64,000 nt of DNA. Origin: Streptomyces liliiviolaceus (lineage in GTDB: Bacteria > Actinomycetota > Actinomycetes > Streptomycetales > Streptomycetaceae). Position 1 is the first letter of the stretch; each line of letters starts with the position of its first letter. This document shows, in pieces, positions 43,866 to 51,609 of the stretch. Both the position numbers and the translations under genes were made by a program. The notes beneath the pieces are model-generated. The model saw only the letters and a list, made by a program, of their open reading frames with translations, made no database searches and was not told where the DNA came from. The DNA lies in the NCBI RefSeq assembly GCF_018070025.1, contig NZ_JAGPYQ010000002.1, positions 2,170,001 through 2,234,000 of the forward strand. Reading direction: 5' to 3'.

Positions 43866-44450
43866 GTGAAAGAAGCCGTGCACATCGGCAAGAACCCCTC
43901 GGCGGAGCCGGATCTGCAGGAGCTGATGGGCAGTGTCGCCCTCGGTGACCAGCAGGCCTTCGCCGGGCTCTACGACGTCGTGGCGGGTCCCGTCATCGGC
44001 GTCGTGCGCGGCGTGCTGCGCGATCAGGCCCAGTCGGAGGAAGTGGCCCAGGAAGTACTCGTCGAGGTGTGGCGGTCCGCCGCCCGCTACCGGCGCGAAC
44101 GCGGTTCGGTCATCAACTGGGTGCTCACGCTCGCCCATCAGCGTGCCGTCGACCGGGTCCGCTCGGTCGAGGCTTCCGCCGCACGTGAGCACAGGGCGGC
44201 CCTGCTCGACCACGCCCCCGAGTACGACGAGGTGACGGAACAGGTGGAAGCCCGGCTGGAACGCGAACAGGTCCGACGCTGTCTGCGCACACTGACGGAA
44301 CTGCAGCGTCAGTCGGTGACGCTCGCGTACTACCGCGGTATGACCTACCGCGAGGTGGCCGAGTCGCTGGCCCTGCCGCTCGGCACGGTCAAGACCCGGC
44401 TGCGCGACGGCCTGATCCGCCTGCGTGACTGCCTGGGGGTGACCGCATGA
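43866..44450 (+). CDS. sigK: ECF sigma factor, SigK-like
   Basis: 194 aa: region 2 (LRDQAQSEEVAQEVLVEVWR, SAARYRRERGSVINWVLTLA, then HQRAVDRVRS) and region 4 (LTELQRQSVTLAYYRGMTYR, then EVAESLALPLGTVKTRLRDG). Sequence and the adjacent RskA-type anti-sigma gene place it with SigK. GTG at 43866 with GGAGGA upstream; frames reaching further upstream cross non-coding DNA. The stop overlaps the anti-sigma start by 4 nt. Confidence 0.88.
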   Translation: MKEAVHIGKNPSAEPDLQELMGSVALGDQQAFAGLYDVVAGPVIGVVRGVLRDQAQSEEVAQEVLVEVWRSAARYRRERGSVINWVLTLAHQRAVDRVRSVEASAAREHRAALLDHAPEYDEVTEQVEARLEREQVRRCLRTLTELQRQSVTLAYYRGMTYREVAESLALPLGTVKTRLRDGLIRLRDCLGVTA

Positions 44451-45199
44451 GCACGGTCGACCTGCACACACTGACGGGCGCGTACGCCCTGCACGCGCTC
44501 TCCGACGACGAGCGGAGCGAGTTCGAACGGCACGCCGCGGACTGCGAGGCCTGCACGCAGGAGGCCCTCGAACTGAGCGAGACCGCGGCCAGGCTCGGTC
44601 TGGCGGTCTCCGCCGCCTCGCCCGCCGCTCTCAAGAGCAAGGTCATGCGGCGGATCACGACGGTCCGCCAGGACAGCCCGCGCGTGGTGCCGCTGACGCG
44701 GCCCCCGGGCGGTGGCGTCCGGGCCCGCCGGCTCTCCCGGTGGGCGCTCGCCGCCTGTGCGGCCGGGGTGGCCGCGTTCGGCGGCACGACCGTGTGGCAG
44801 TACGACCGGGCGCAGGACGCGAACGAGCAGGCACGGCAGTCGGAGCAACGTACGGACGCGATCGCGTCGGTGCTGGCCGCCTCCGACGCCAGGACGAGCA
44901 GCGCCGAACTGGCGGACGGGGCCCGCGGCACGGTCGTGGTCTCCAAGAGCCGTGACGAGGCGGTCTTCATCGCCTCGGGCATGGCGGCCCCGCCGAGCGG
45001 CAAGGTCTATCAGCTGTGGTTCAACGACGACGGCACCATGCGGTCCGCCGGGTTGATGGACTCGCACCGGACGGCCGAGGCGGTCCTCCTGGAGGGGGAC
45101 GTGGACAACGCGTCCGGCATGGGCATCACCGTCGAACCGGCCGGCGGCTCGGCCGAACCGACCTCGGATCCCGTCGCCCTCATGAAGTTCCCCGCCTGA
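44447..45199 (+). CDS. rskA: RskA-type membrane anti-sigma factor
   Basis: 250 aa. N-terminal zinc-anti-sigma motif HAADCEAC, a single membrane helix (WALAACAAGVAAFGGTTVW) near residue 100 and an extracellular anti-sigma-K domain (AVFIASGMAAPPSGKVYQLW, then FNDDGTMRSAGLM). It should hold the upstream sigma factor inactive until regulated proteolysis. In mycobacteria the SigK/RskA pair responds to redox. Its 4-nt overlap with sigK supports stoichiometric expression. Confidence 0.9.
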   Translation: MSTVDLHTLTGAYALHALSDDERSEFERHAADCEACTQEALELSETAARLGLAVSAASPAALKSKVMRRITTVRQDSPRVVPLTRPPGGGVRARRLSRWALAACAAGVAAFGGTTVWQYDRAQDANEQARQSEQRTDAIASVLAASDARTSSAELADGARGTVVVSKSRDEAVFIASGMAAPPSGKVYQLWFNDDGTMRSAGLMDSHRTAEAVLLEGDVDNASGMGITVEPAGGSAEPTSDPVALMKFPA

Positions 45200-45209
45200 C
45201 CCCCGAACC

Positions 45210-45253
45210 GACTGTGCCGTTCCTTCCCCGGCGGGGGAGGGAACGGCACAGTC
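45210..45253. terminator. Bidirectional hairpin between rskA and the DUF1295 gene
   Basis: 20-bp arms (GACTGTGCCGTTCCTTCCCC) with one mismatch and a 4-nt loop, located between the convergent rskA and DUF1295 stops. It would terminate both operons. Confidence 0.75.
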
Positions 45254-45280
45254 AGTCGTGGGCAGATCCTCAGGAGGACA

Positions 45281-46087
45281 TCAGCCGAGCTTCTTCGGGG
45301 GGCGCGGGAAGAAGCCGCTGGTCCTCGCCCGGTACTCGGCGAATCCAGGACGTTCGGACATGTGCCGCTCCAGCATGGGCTTCCCGCTGCCGTTCATGAG
45401 CAGGAAGCTCATGACGAGAGGGGACACGACGCCCACCGCGGCGGCCACGCCCGAGTCGCAGGCCAGCAGAAACAGGCCCCACCACACGCAGAAGTCACCG
45501 AAGTAGTTGGGGTGCCGGGTCCAGCTCCACAGACCGCGGTCCATGATCTTTCCCCGGTTCGCGGGATCGGCCTTGAAGCGGGCGAGCTGGAAGTCGCCGA
45601 CCGTCTCGAAGAACATCCCGAGCGCCCACAGCGCGACCCCGGCCCACACGAATCCGCTCAGGGAGCCGGACACGTACTGCGCGGCCTGGACCGGCAGGGA
45701 CACCAGCCATACCAGGGCGCCCTGCAGCAGGTAGACCATGCGCAGCGCGTAGAGGTCGCGGTTGCCGGGGGCCTTGGCGAGCATCGCGTCGTAGCGCGGA
45801 TCCTCGCCGTGGCCCCGGCCGCGCCAGGCGATGTGCGCGGCGAGGCGCAGCCCCCACACCGCGGTCAGTACGGTGACCAGGAGGCGTCGCCCGTCGTCCC
45901 CCTCACCGGCGGACGCGAGGTACGACACGAGGGCGACGGCGGTGAAGCCGAGCCCCCAGGCCACGTCCACCACGCGGTGCATGCCCTTGCGGACGGCGAC
46001 GGCGAACGTGACGAGCATGACGGTCAGCGCGGCGCCGGCCGCGAAGGCGAGGTTCTGGGCGAAGGCCGCCCAGGGGAACCCGTTCAT
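45281..46087 (-). CDS. DUF1295 membrane protein (steroid-5-alpha-reductase-like fold)
   Basis: 268 aa integral membrane protein with about six helices. The conserved core WSWTRHPNYFGDFCVWWGLF and the C-terminal SGKPMLERHMSERPGFAEYR identify DUF1295, related to steroid 5-alpha-reductases and isoprenylcysteine methyltransferases that reduce or methylate lipids. Last gene of the five-gene lipid operon; its ATG overlaps the stop of the preceding gene by 4 nt. An NADPH-dependent reduction of an unsaturated lipid is a reasonable but unproven role. Confidence 0.88.
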   Translation of the reverse strand: MNGFPWAAFAQNLAFAAGAALTVMLVTFAVAVRKGMHRVVDVAWGLGFTAVALVSYLASAGEGDDGRRLLVTVLTAVWGLRLAAHIAWRGRGHGEDPRYDAMLAKAPGNRDLYALRMVYLLQGALVWLVSLPVQAAQYVSGSLSGFVWAGVALWALGMFFETVGDFQLARFKADPANRGKIMDRGLWSWTRHPNYFGDFCVWWGLFLLACDSGVAAAVGVVSPLVMSFLLMNGSGKPMLERHMSERPGFAEYRARTSGFFPRPPKKLG

Positions 46088-47394
46088 CGTGCGTCCAGGG
46101 CCGCGTACCAGGAGCGCTGCGAGGGCGGCATTCCGCTGTCCCCGCCCGGCGCGGGACGGGTGCTGAGGATCTGGTCGACGCCCATGCGTCCCTCCTCGAA
46201 CGCGAGGGCGGAGCCGACCATGTACAGCCGCCACACCCGGGCGGTCTCCTCGCCGACGAGGCGCACGAACGCGTCCCAGTTGTCCTCAAGGGTGCGGTGC
46301 CAGCCCTCGATGGTGCGGACGTAGTGCTCGCGCATCGCCTCCACGGACCGTACTTCGAGTCCGGCGTCCTCCAGCAGGCCGACCGTCTGCCCCATGGGCC
46401 GCATGTGCATGTCGGGCGCGATGTACGCCTCGATGAACTCGCCGCCGCCCGGGGCGTTGCTGCCCCGCGACATCTGCTGGACGAGGACTCGGCCGCGCGG
46501 TCGCACCATGCGGTGCAGGGCGGCGGCGAACGCCGGGTACTCGGCGTCCCCCACGTGCTCGCCCATCTCGACCGTGGCGACCGCGTCGTAGTCGCCGCCC
46601 GTGATGTCGCGGTAGTCCTGGCACACCACGTCGACCTGGTCCTCCAGACCGCGCTCGCGGACCTGCTCCCGGATGTACGCGGCCTGTTCGCGGGCCAGGG
46701 TGACGGCGGTGACCTGCGCCTTGTGCTGTTCGGCGGCGTACAGGGTGAGGGAGCCCCAGCCGCAGCCGATGTCGAGCAGCCGGGCGCCCGGGACGAGATC
46801 GAGCTTGCGGCAGATCAGTTCCAGCTTGGCCCGCTGGGCGTCGGCGTCGGTGAACTCGGGATCGTCGCCGGCCCAGTAGCCGCACGAGTACGCCATGGTC
46901 TCGTCGAGGAGCAGCCGGTAGAAGTCGTTCGACAGGTCGTAGTGGTGGCTGATGGCGGCGCGGTCGCGGGCCTTGCTGTGCAGTCCGCCCCGCAGGCGTG
47001 CCTGGGAGGCGGGGGTGGCGGGGCGCGGGCCGACGGCTCCCAGCCGCAGGGCGGTCCCGGCCGCCCTGACGCGGTCGGCCGGGGTGAACCGGGGCGCGTG
47101 CACGCCCCGTTCGCGGACGGCTCCCCACATGGTCCGCAGCCCCTGGCCGAGGTCGCCCTCGACGTCGAGTTCGCCGGTGACGTAGGCCTGGGCCAGGCCC
47201 AGTTCGCCGGGCTGCCACAGCAGCCGGCGCAGGGCGCGCCGGGAGCGTACGACGACGACGGGGGCGCCGGCGGGGCCGGTCTCGCTGCCGTCCCAGGCGC
47301 GCAGCCGGACCGGGAGACGGCCGCCGAGCGCGTCCTCGGCCAGCGCGGCGAGCCGGTGGGCGGCCCCGGGTCGGGCGGGGCGGGCGGTACTCAT
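46084..47394 (-). CDS. Cyclopropane-fatty-acid-synthase-like methyltransferase, paralogue 2
   Basis: 436 aa SAM-dependent enzyme: SKARDRAAISHHYDLSNDFY, MAYSCGYWAG, SAM loop LLDIGCGWGSLTLYAAEQHK and EMGEHVGDAEYPAF. These place it in the CFA/mycolic-acid-cyclopropanation family acting on unsaturated acyl chains of phospholipids. The segment aligning with the bicarbonate-binding His of E. coli CFA synthase reads LVQQMSRG, and the later YIAPDMHMRPMGQT differs from the usual YIFPGG, so the reaction may not be simple cyclopropanation. 4-nt overlaps with both neighbours. Confidence 0.85.
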   Translation of the reverse strand: MSTARPARPGAAHRLAALAEDALGGRLPVRLRAWDGSETGPAGAPVVVVRSRRALRRLLWQPGELGLAQAYVTGELDVEGDLGQGLRTMWGAVRERGVHAPRFTPADRVRAAGTALRLGAVGPRPATPASQARLRGGLHSKARDRAAISHHYDLSNDFYRLLLDETMAYSCGYWAGDDPEFTDADAQRAKLELICRKLDLVPGARLLDIGCGWGSLTLYAAEQHKAQVTAVTLAREQAAYIREQVRERGLEDQVDVVCQDYRDITGGDYDAVATVEMGEHVGDAEYPAFAAALHRMVRPRGRVLVQQMSRGSNAPGGGEFIEAYIAPDMHMRPMGQTVGLLEDAGLEVRSVEAMREHYVRTIEGWHRTLEDNWDAFVRLVGEETARVWRLYMVGSALAFEEGRMGVDQILSTRPAPGGDSGMPPSQRSWYAALDAR

Positions 47395-48659
47395 CGGGAC
47401 GGGTTCTCCTTCGTGAACAGGAAGTGCTGGACGTCGAGGTAGCCGGAGCGGAACCCGGCTTCCGAGTAGGACAGGTAGAAGGTCCACATCCGGCGGAAGG
47501 TCTCGTCGAAGCCGAGCGCGTCGACCTCGTCGGCGCGTTCGGTGAAGCGTTCACGCCACAGGCGGAGGGTCTCGGCGTAGTGCGCGCCGTGGGCGTCGCG
47601 CCGGGTGACGTCCAGCCGCGTGTGGTCGCGGACGGTCTCCTCGACCGCCTCGACGGAGGGCACCTGGCCGCCGGGGAAGATGTACTTCTGGATCCAGGTG
47701 AAGGTGTGCCGGGCGGCCATCATCCGCTCGTGCGGCATGGTGATGGCCTGGAGTGCGGCGCGTCCGCCGGGGGCCAGGCGGGCGTCGATCGTACGGAAGT
47801 AGACGGGCCAGAACTCGACGCCGACCGCCTCGATCATCTCGACGCTCACCACCGCGTCGTACGTCCCCGTGGCCTCGCGGTAGTCACACAGCTCGACGGA
47901 GACCCGGTCGGCGTGCCCGGCCTCGCGGATGCGCTCACGGGCCAGGTCGCGCTGCTCGCTGGAGAGGGTGAGGGAGGTGACGTGGGCGCCGCGGGCGGCG
48001 GCGCGCAGGGCCAGTTCGCCCCAGCCGGTGCCGATCTCAAGGAGCCGGGTGCCCTCGCCGACCTCGGCGAGGTCCAGGAGCCGGTCGATCTTCCGGTGCT
48101 GTGCGGTGGCCAGGAGCGGCCAGGTCGCGGGGAAGCCCCGGAAGAGGGCCGCCGAATAGCTGAGGGTGTCGTCCAGGAAGAGCGCGAACAGGTCGTTGGA
48201 CAGGTCGTAGTGGCGGCTGATGTTGTCGCGGGCGCCGCCGGGTGTGTTGCGCTGGGCGCCCGGCTGCTTGGGGGCCCACAGTCCGCGCAGTCGCTGGAGC
48301 GGCGCGGGGATCAGCTCCGCGAGGCTGCCGGCGAGGACGGTGAGTGCGGCGACCAGGTCGGGCGCGTCCCACTCCCCCGCCATGTAGGACTCGCCGAAGC
48401 CGATCAGGCCCTGGGTGCCGATACGGCGGTGGAACGCCTCCGGGTCGTGGATCTCGACGAGCGGTCCGCCCGCGCCGAGCTGCGTCCCGTCGGGGAACCG
48501 CACGCGCAGCGGCAGGCGTTCGAGCGCTCGGCGCACCAGGGCCCGGGTGACAGCGGTCCGGGCGCGCGAGGCGCCCGGCCGGTCGACCACGTCCGGCCAG
48601 AGCTCGGGGTCCACGTCCATGCGCCGTCCGGCGATGGAGCCGGGCTCTGCTGTCCTCAT
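47391..48659 (-). CDS. Cyclopropane-fatty-acid-synthase-like methyltransferase, paralogue 1
   Basis: 422 aa. DNISRHYDLSNDLFALFLDD, TLSYSAALF, SAM loop LLEIGTGWGELALRAAARGA, VEMIEAVGVEFWPVYF and WIQKYIFPGGQVPSVEAVEE. It is closer to canonical CFA synthases than its neighbour, but EHVG is EAVG and the bicarbonate-His region reads ALQAITMP. It transfers methyl groups to double bonds of membrane acyl chains; product (cyclopropane, methyl branch or furan precursor) is not predictable here. The start overlaps the DUF1365 stop by 4 nt. Confidence 0.87.
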   Translation of the reverse strand: MRTAEPGSIAGRRMDVDPELWPDVVDRPGASRARTAVTRALVRRALERLPLRVRFPDGTQLGAGGPLVEIHDPEAFHRRIGTQGLIGFGESYMAGEWDAPDLVAALTVLAGSLAELIPAPLQRLRGLWAPKQPGAQRNTPGGARDNISRHYDLSNDLFALFLDDTLSYSAALFRGFPATWPLLATAQHRKIDRLLDLAEVGEGTRLLEIGTGWGELALRAAARGAHVTSLTLSSEQRDLARERIREAGHADRVSVELCDYREATGTYDAVVSVEMIEAVGVEFWPVYFRTIDARLAPGGRAALQAITMPHERMMAARHTFTWIQKYIFPGGQVPSVEAVEETVRDHTRLDVTRRDAHGAHYAETLRLWRERFTERADEVDALGFDETFRRMWTFYLSYSEAGFRSGYLDVQHFLFTKENPSR

Positions 48660-49468
48660 TCGGCACTCTCCTGGGATCGATGACGGGGGCGGGGCTGGAC
48701 GGGCAGTCCCCGCAGGAAAAGACGTATGCCGTGGAAGCGGATGGCGGCCGAGACGACCGCGGTGGACCACGGGTGGCGCAGGGCCTCGCGCACCAGCGCG
48801 CCCCGGGTGGCGGGGCGGCGGGTGCCGTGGACGGTCGCGGTGAACGGCCGGCCGCCCTCGCGCTCCAGCCGCACGCTCAGGTCGAGCCGGTCGTGCGGGG
48901 CGGGCAGGCGCATGCGGTAGGCGCCGTCGACGGGGAAGAACGGCGAGACGTAGAACTCCTTGTCGGTGCGCGCCACACCGGCCTCGTCGGGGGTCAGCAG
49001 ATAGCTGTGCCGCTCCCCGTAGGTGTTGTGGACCTCGGCGACGACGCAGCGCAGCTCGCCCTGGGGGTCGTGGCACCAGTAGAGGCTGAGCGGGTTGAAG
49101 ACATGGCCCAGTACGCGGGCGTGGGCGAGCATCACCACGGGCCCGCCCGCGAGGTCGACGCCGCGCGAGGCGAGGAAGCGGTCCAGGCCCGCGCGGATCG
49201 TCGGCGCGCCGCCGCCGAAGTGGTCGCGGGCGTCGAACCTGGCCAGCGGGCGCAGGTACCAAGGCAGTTCGGGCGGCCGGTCGGGGTCGATGAGCCACAG
49301 GTAGGTGCGGTGGCGCATGGAGTACCGGGTCGGGGCCGTACGGACGTGGGTGACCGTGCACGGGTAGAGGGCGGGCGTGGCGGTTCCCGGGCGGGGGCCG
49401 GACGCGCCGGTGCCGGGTCGCGGGGTCGGGGTGTCGGCGCCGGGGTGCGGGGCAGGTGTGCGGGTCAC
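48656..49468 (-). CDS. DUF1365 protein
   Basis: 270 aa. After a Pro/Thr/Gly-rich N-terminal 45 residues, the DUF1365 core begins: CTVTHVRTAPTRYSMRHRTY, HFGGGAPTIRAGLDRFLASR, HARVLGHVFNPLSLYWCHD and VVAEVHNTYGERHSY. DUF1365 is regularly found with FAD amine-oxidase-like and CFA-like genes in light- or singlet-oxygen-induced clusters of bacteria; its biochemical role is not established to my knowledge. GTG start with a 4-nt overlap with the FAD gene. Confidence 0.87.
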   Translation of the reverse strand: MTRTPAPHPGADTPTPRPGTGASGPRPGTATPALYPCTVTHVRTAPTRYSMRHRTYLWLIDPDRPPELPWYLRPLARFDARDHFGGGAPTIRAGLDRFLASRGVDLAGGPVVMLAHARVLGHVFNPLSLYWCHDPQGELRCVVAEVHNTYGERHSYLLTPDEAGVARTDKEFYVSPFFPVDGAYRMRLPAPHDRLDLSVRLEREGGRPFTATVHGTRRPATRGALVREALRHPWSTAVVSAAIRFHGIRLFLRGLPVQPRPRHRSQESAE

Positions 49469-50796
49469 CAGGTCACCCCCAGCGCCTCGGCGGCCGTCAC
49501 GCCGGAGCGGCAGCCGTCCTCGTGGAAACCCCAGCCGTGGTAGGCGCCGGCGTACGCGGTGACGGCGGTGTTCAGCGCGGGCAGCCGCCGCTGGGCGGCC
49601 ACCGACTCGGGGGTGTAGACGGGGTGTTCGTACACCATGCGGGCGAGGACCTGGTCCGGGTCGACGCGGTCGAGACCGCCCAGGGTGACGACGTACGTCT
49701 CCGGTGCGTCGAGGCGCTGGAGCCGGCTCATGTCGTAGCTGACCCTGACCCGGTCGGCGCCCGCGGCGCACGACGGCATCAGGTAGTTCCACGAGGCGCG
49801 CGCTCCAGGGGCGCGCGGCAGCGGTGAGGTGTCGGTGTGCAGGAGGGTGGTGTTGCGGGAGTAGCGGAACGCGCCGAGCACCTCCCGCTCCTCGTCGGTG
49901 GGGTCGGCCAGCAGACGCAGCGCCTGGTCGGGGTGGGCGGCCAGCACCACCGAGTCGTACGTGTCGGTGGTGCCGTCCTCCGCGGTGATCTCGACACGGT
50001 CGTGGTGTCGGCGGATCGCGCGGACCGGGGTCGAGGTGTGCACCGCGTCGATGTGTTTGGCGACCCGGTCGACGTATGCGCGCGAGCCGCCGGTCACGGT
50101 GCGCCAGGCCGGCGAGCCGCCGATCGACAGCAGTCCGTGGTTCGCCAGGAACCGGAACAGATAGGCGGCCGGATACCGCTGGGCCGTCTCGGCGTCGCAG
50201 GACCACACCGCCGACACCATGGGGGTCATGAAGTGGGCGACGAAGTAGGCGGAGAATCGCTGCCGGGCCAGGAACTCGCCCAGGGTGAGGGTGTCGTCCT
50301 CTCCCCCGGTGCCCGCGTCCGCCCGGGCCAGCAGTCGCCGCGCGGCCCGGTGGAAGCGCGGCACCTCGGCGAGCATGCGCAGGTACCGGCCGCGCAGGGC
50401 GTTCCGGGGCTGGGCGAAGAGTCCCGCGGGGCCGAGCGCGCCCGCGTATTCGAGGCCGCAGCCGTCGCAGCGTACGGACATGCTCATCTCCGACTCCTGC
50501 GTGGCGACGCCGAGTTCGGTGAAGAGCCGGAGCAGGTTCGGATAGGTGCGGCGGTTGTGCACGATGAAGCCGGAGTCGACCCGGTGCACCCGGCCGTCCG
50601 ACGAGGTCAGCTCATGGGTGTGGGCGTGTCCGCCGAGCCGCTCGTCCGCCTCGTACAGGGACACCCGGTGCGTACGTCCGAGGATGTACGCGGCGGTGAG
50701 CCCGGCGACGCCCGAGCCGACGACGGCCGTACGGATGGTCCGCCCCGGTATGTCCTCCCCGTCCCCCGCCATGGCGTCCCGTGACGCTGCTGCCAT
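49465..50796 (-). CDS. FAD-dependent amine-oxidase-like oxidoreductase
   Basis: 443 aa. The N-terminal dinucleotide fold TAVVGSGVAGLTAAYILGRT, with E in SLYEADERLGGHAHTHELT, is typical of the NAD(P)/FAD amine oxidase and desaturase superfamily. Then VDSGFIVHNRRTYPNLLRLF and the C-terminal YAGAYHGWGFHEDGCRSGVT, AAEALG motif of the subgroup found beside DUF1365. It probably oxidises or desaturates an acyl chain before or after methylation. First gene of the operon; AGGAAG precedes the ATG at 50796. The long upstream extension of the frame is not coding-like. Confidence 0.88.
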   Translation of the reverse strand: MAAASRDAMAGDGEDIPGRTIRTAVVGSGVAGLTAAYILGRTHRVSLYEADERLGGHAHTHELTSSDGRVHRVDSGFIVHNRRTYPNLLRLFTELGVATQESEMSMSVRCDGCGLEYAGALGPAGLFAQPRNALRGRYLRMLAEVPRFHRAARRLLARADAGTGGEDDTLTLGEFLARQRFSAYFVAHFMTPMVSAVWSCDAETAQRYPAAYLFRFLANHGLLSIGGSPAWRTVTGGSRAYVDRVAKHIDAVHTSTPVRAIRRHHDRVEITAEDGTTDTYDSVVLAAHPDQALRLLADPTDEEREVLGAFRYSRNTTLLHTDTSPLPRAPGARASWNYLMPSCAAGADRVRVSYDMSRLQRLDAPETYVVTLGGLDRVDPDQVLARMVYEHPVYTPESVAAQRRLPALNTAVTAYAGAYHGWGFHEDGCRSGVTAAEALGVTW

Positions 50797-51043
50797 CGTG
50801 CTTCCTCCCAGCCGTCTCCACACGGAGTCGTCATGGGTATTCCGAAGCTGCGGCGGACCTGGATTGGCCTGGTGGCCTGCGGATATGCCCACGGGCCGGA
50901 CCGCCCGCAGATATATCCGCAGATGTCTACACATAAGGGAAAAATAAGCGCAAACTGGATTCAAGCGGCGTCCGTCGCGGATCACCCGGTCGCGGCCGGG
51001 CCCGCGGAGACAGCGGAGACGGCAGAGACAAAGGAGTCGAGTC
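50797..51043. promoter_or_regulatory. Divergent promoter region of the lipid operon and SPW gene
   Basis: 247 nt. Inverted repeat CTGCGGATAT (50877-50886) / ATATCCGCAG (50913-50922), and CCGCAGAT twice (50905-50912 region and 50917-50924). The segment 50910-50960 is AT-rich (ATATATCC, ACATAAGGGAAAAATAA). It is the expected site for LitS- or LitR-dependent control of the operon; the exact promoter was not fixed. Confidence 0.4.
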
Positions 51044-51484
51044 ATGGCCAACGTCTCGAACACCAGAGGTGACATCACCCGTCACCCCGATGTGCCCGAG
51101 ATGCGGGATCGCTATGCCCGCATGCTCGGTGGTCGCGATGTGGCGCTCGTGGACGGACCGGTGTTCCTGCTCGGTCTGTACTGCGCCGCCTCGCCGTGGA
51201 TCCTCCACTACACGGCGAGCCAGCCCGCCATGATGACGCACAACCTCATCATGGGGATCGCCATCGGCCTGCTGGCTCTGGGATTCACCGTCAACCCGGC
51301 ACGGATGTACGGCCTGAGCTGGGCCATGTGCGCCATGGGTGTGTGGATGATCGTGGCGCCCTGGATCGTGGGCAGCAGTCCCGACGCGGGTGTGGTGCTC
51401 AACAACATCGTGATCGGCGTCCTGGCGGTGGTCATGGGGTTCCTGTGCGCGACCGCCGCGGCGAAGAGCACACCGCAGACCTAG
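51044..51484 (+). CDS. SPW-repeat membrane protein
   Basis: 146 aa with four membrane helices and two SPW-type motifs (AASPWILHYTA; VAPWIVGSSPDAG). SPW proteins are small integral membrane proteins of unknown function. AAAGGAG lies 8 nt before the ATG. It is divergent from the lipid-modification operon and shares its regulatory region, so it may be co-induced. Confidence 0.85.
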   Translation: MANVSNTRGDITRHPDVPEMRDRYARMLGGRDVALVDGPVFLLGLYCAASPWILHYTASQPAMMTHNLIMGIAIGLLALGFTVNPARMYGLSWAMCAMGVWMIVAPWIVGSSPDAGVVLNNIVIGVLAVVMGFLCATAAAKSTPQT

Positions 51485-51609
51485 AGGACGGGACGGCGAG
51501 ATAGGAACGGACGAGGACGGTCGGCCGGTCCGCGTGCCAGGCGCCGCGGACCGGCCGACGCACGACCTTCACCGCGCCCCCGACCAGCGCCCGCGATCAG
51601 TGCCCGCGA

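Noticed and set aside
43360..43869. Open frames in the gap before the SigK-like gene
   Set aside because: Codon positions show no G/C bias and no ribosome binding site; the gap has regulatory palindromes instead.
38385..50796. Carotenoid biosynthesis genes expected beside LitR/LitS
   Set aside because: No phytoene synthase, desaturase or cyclase motif is present in the window.
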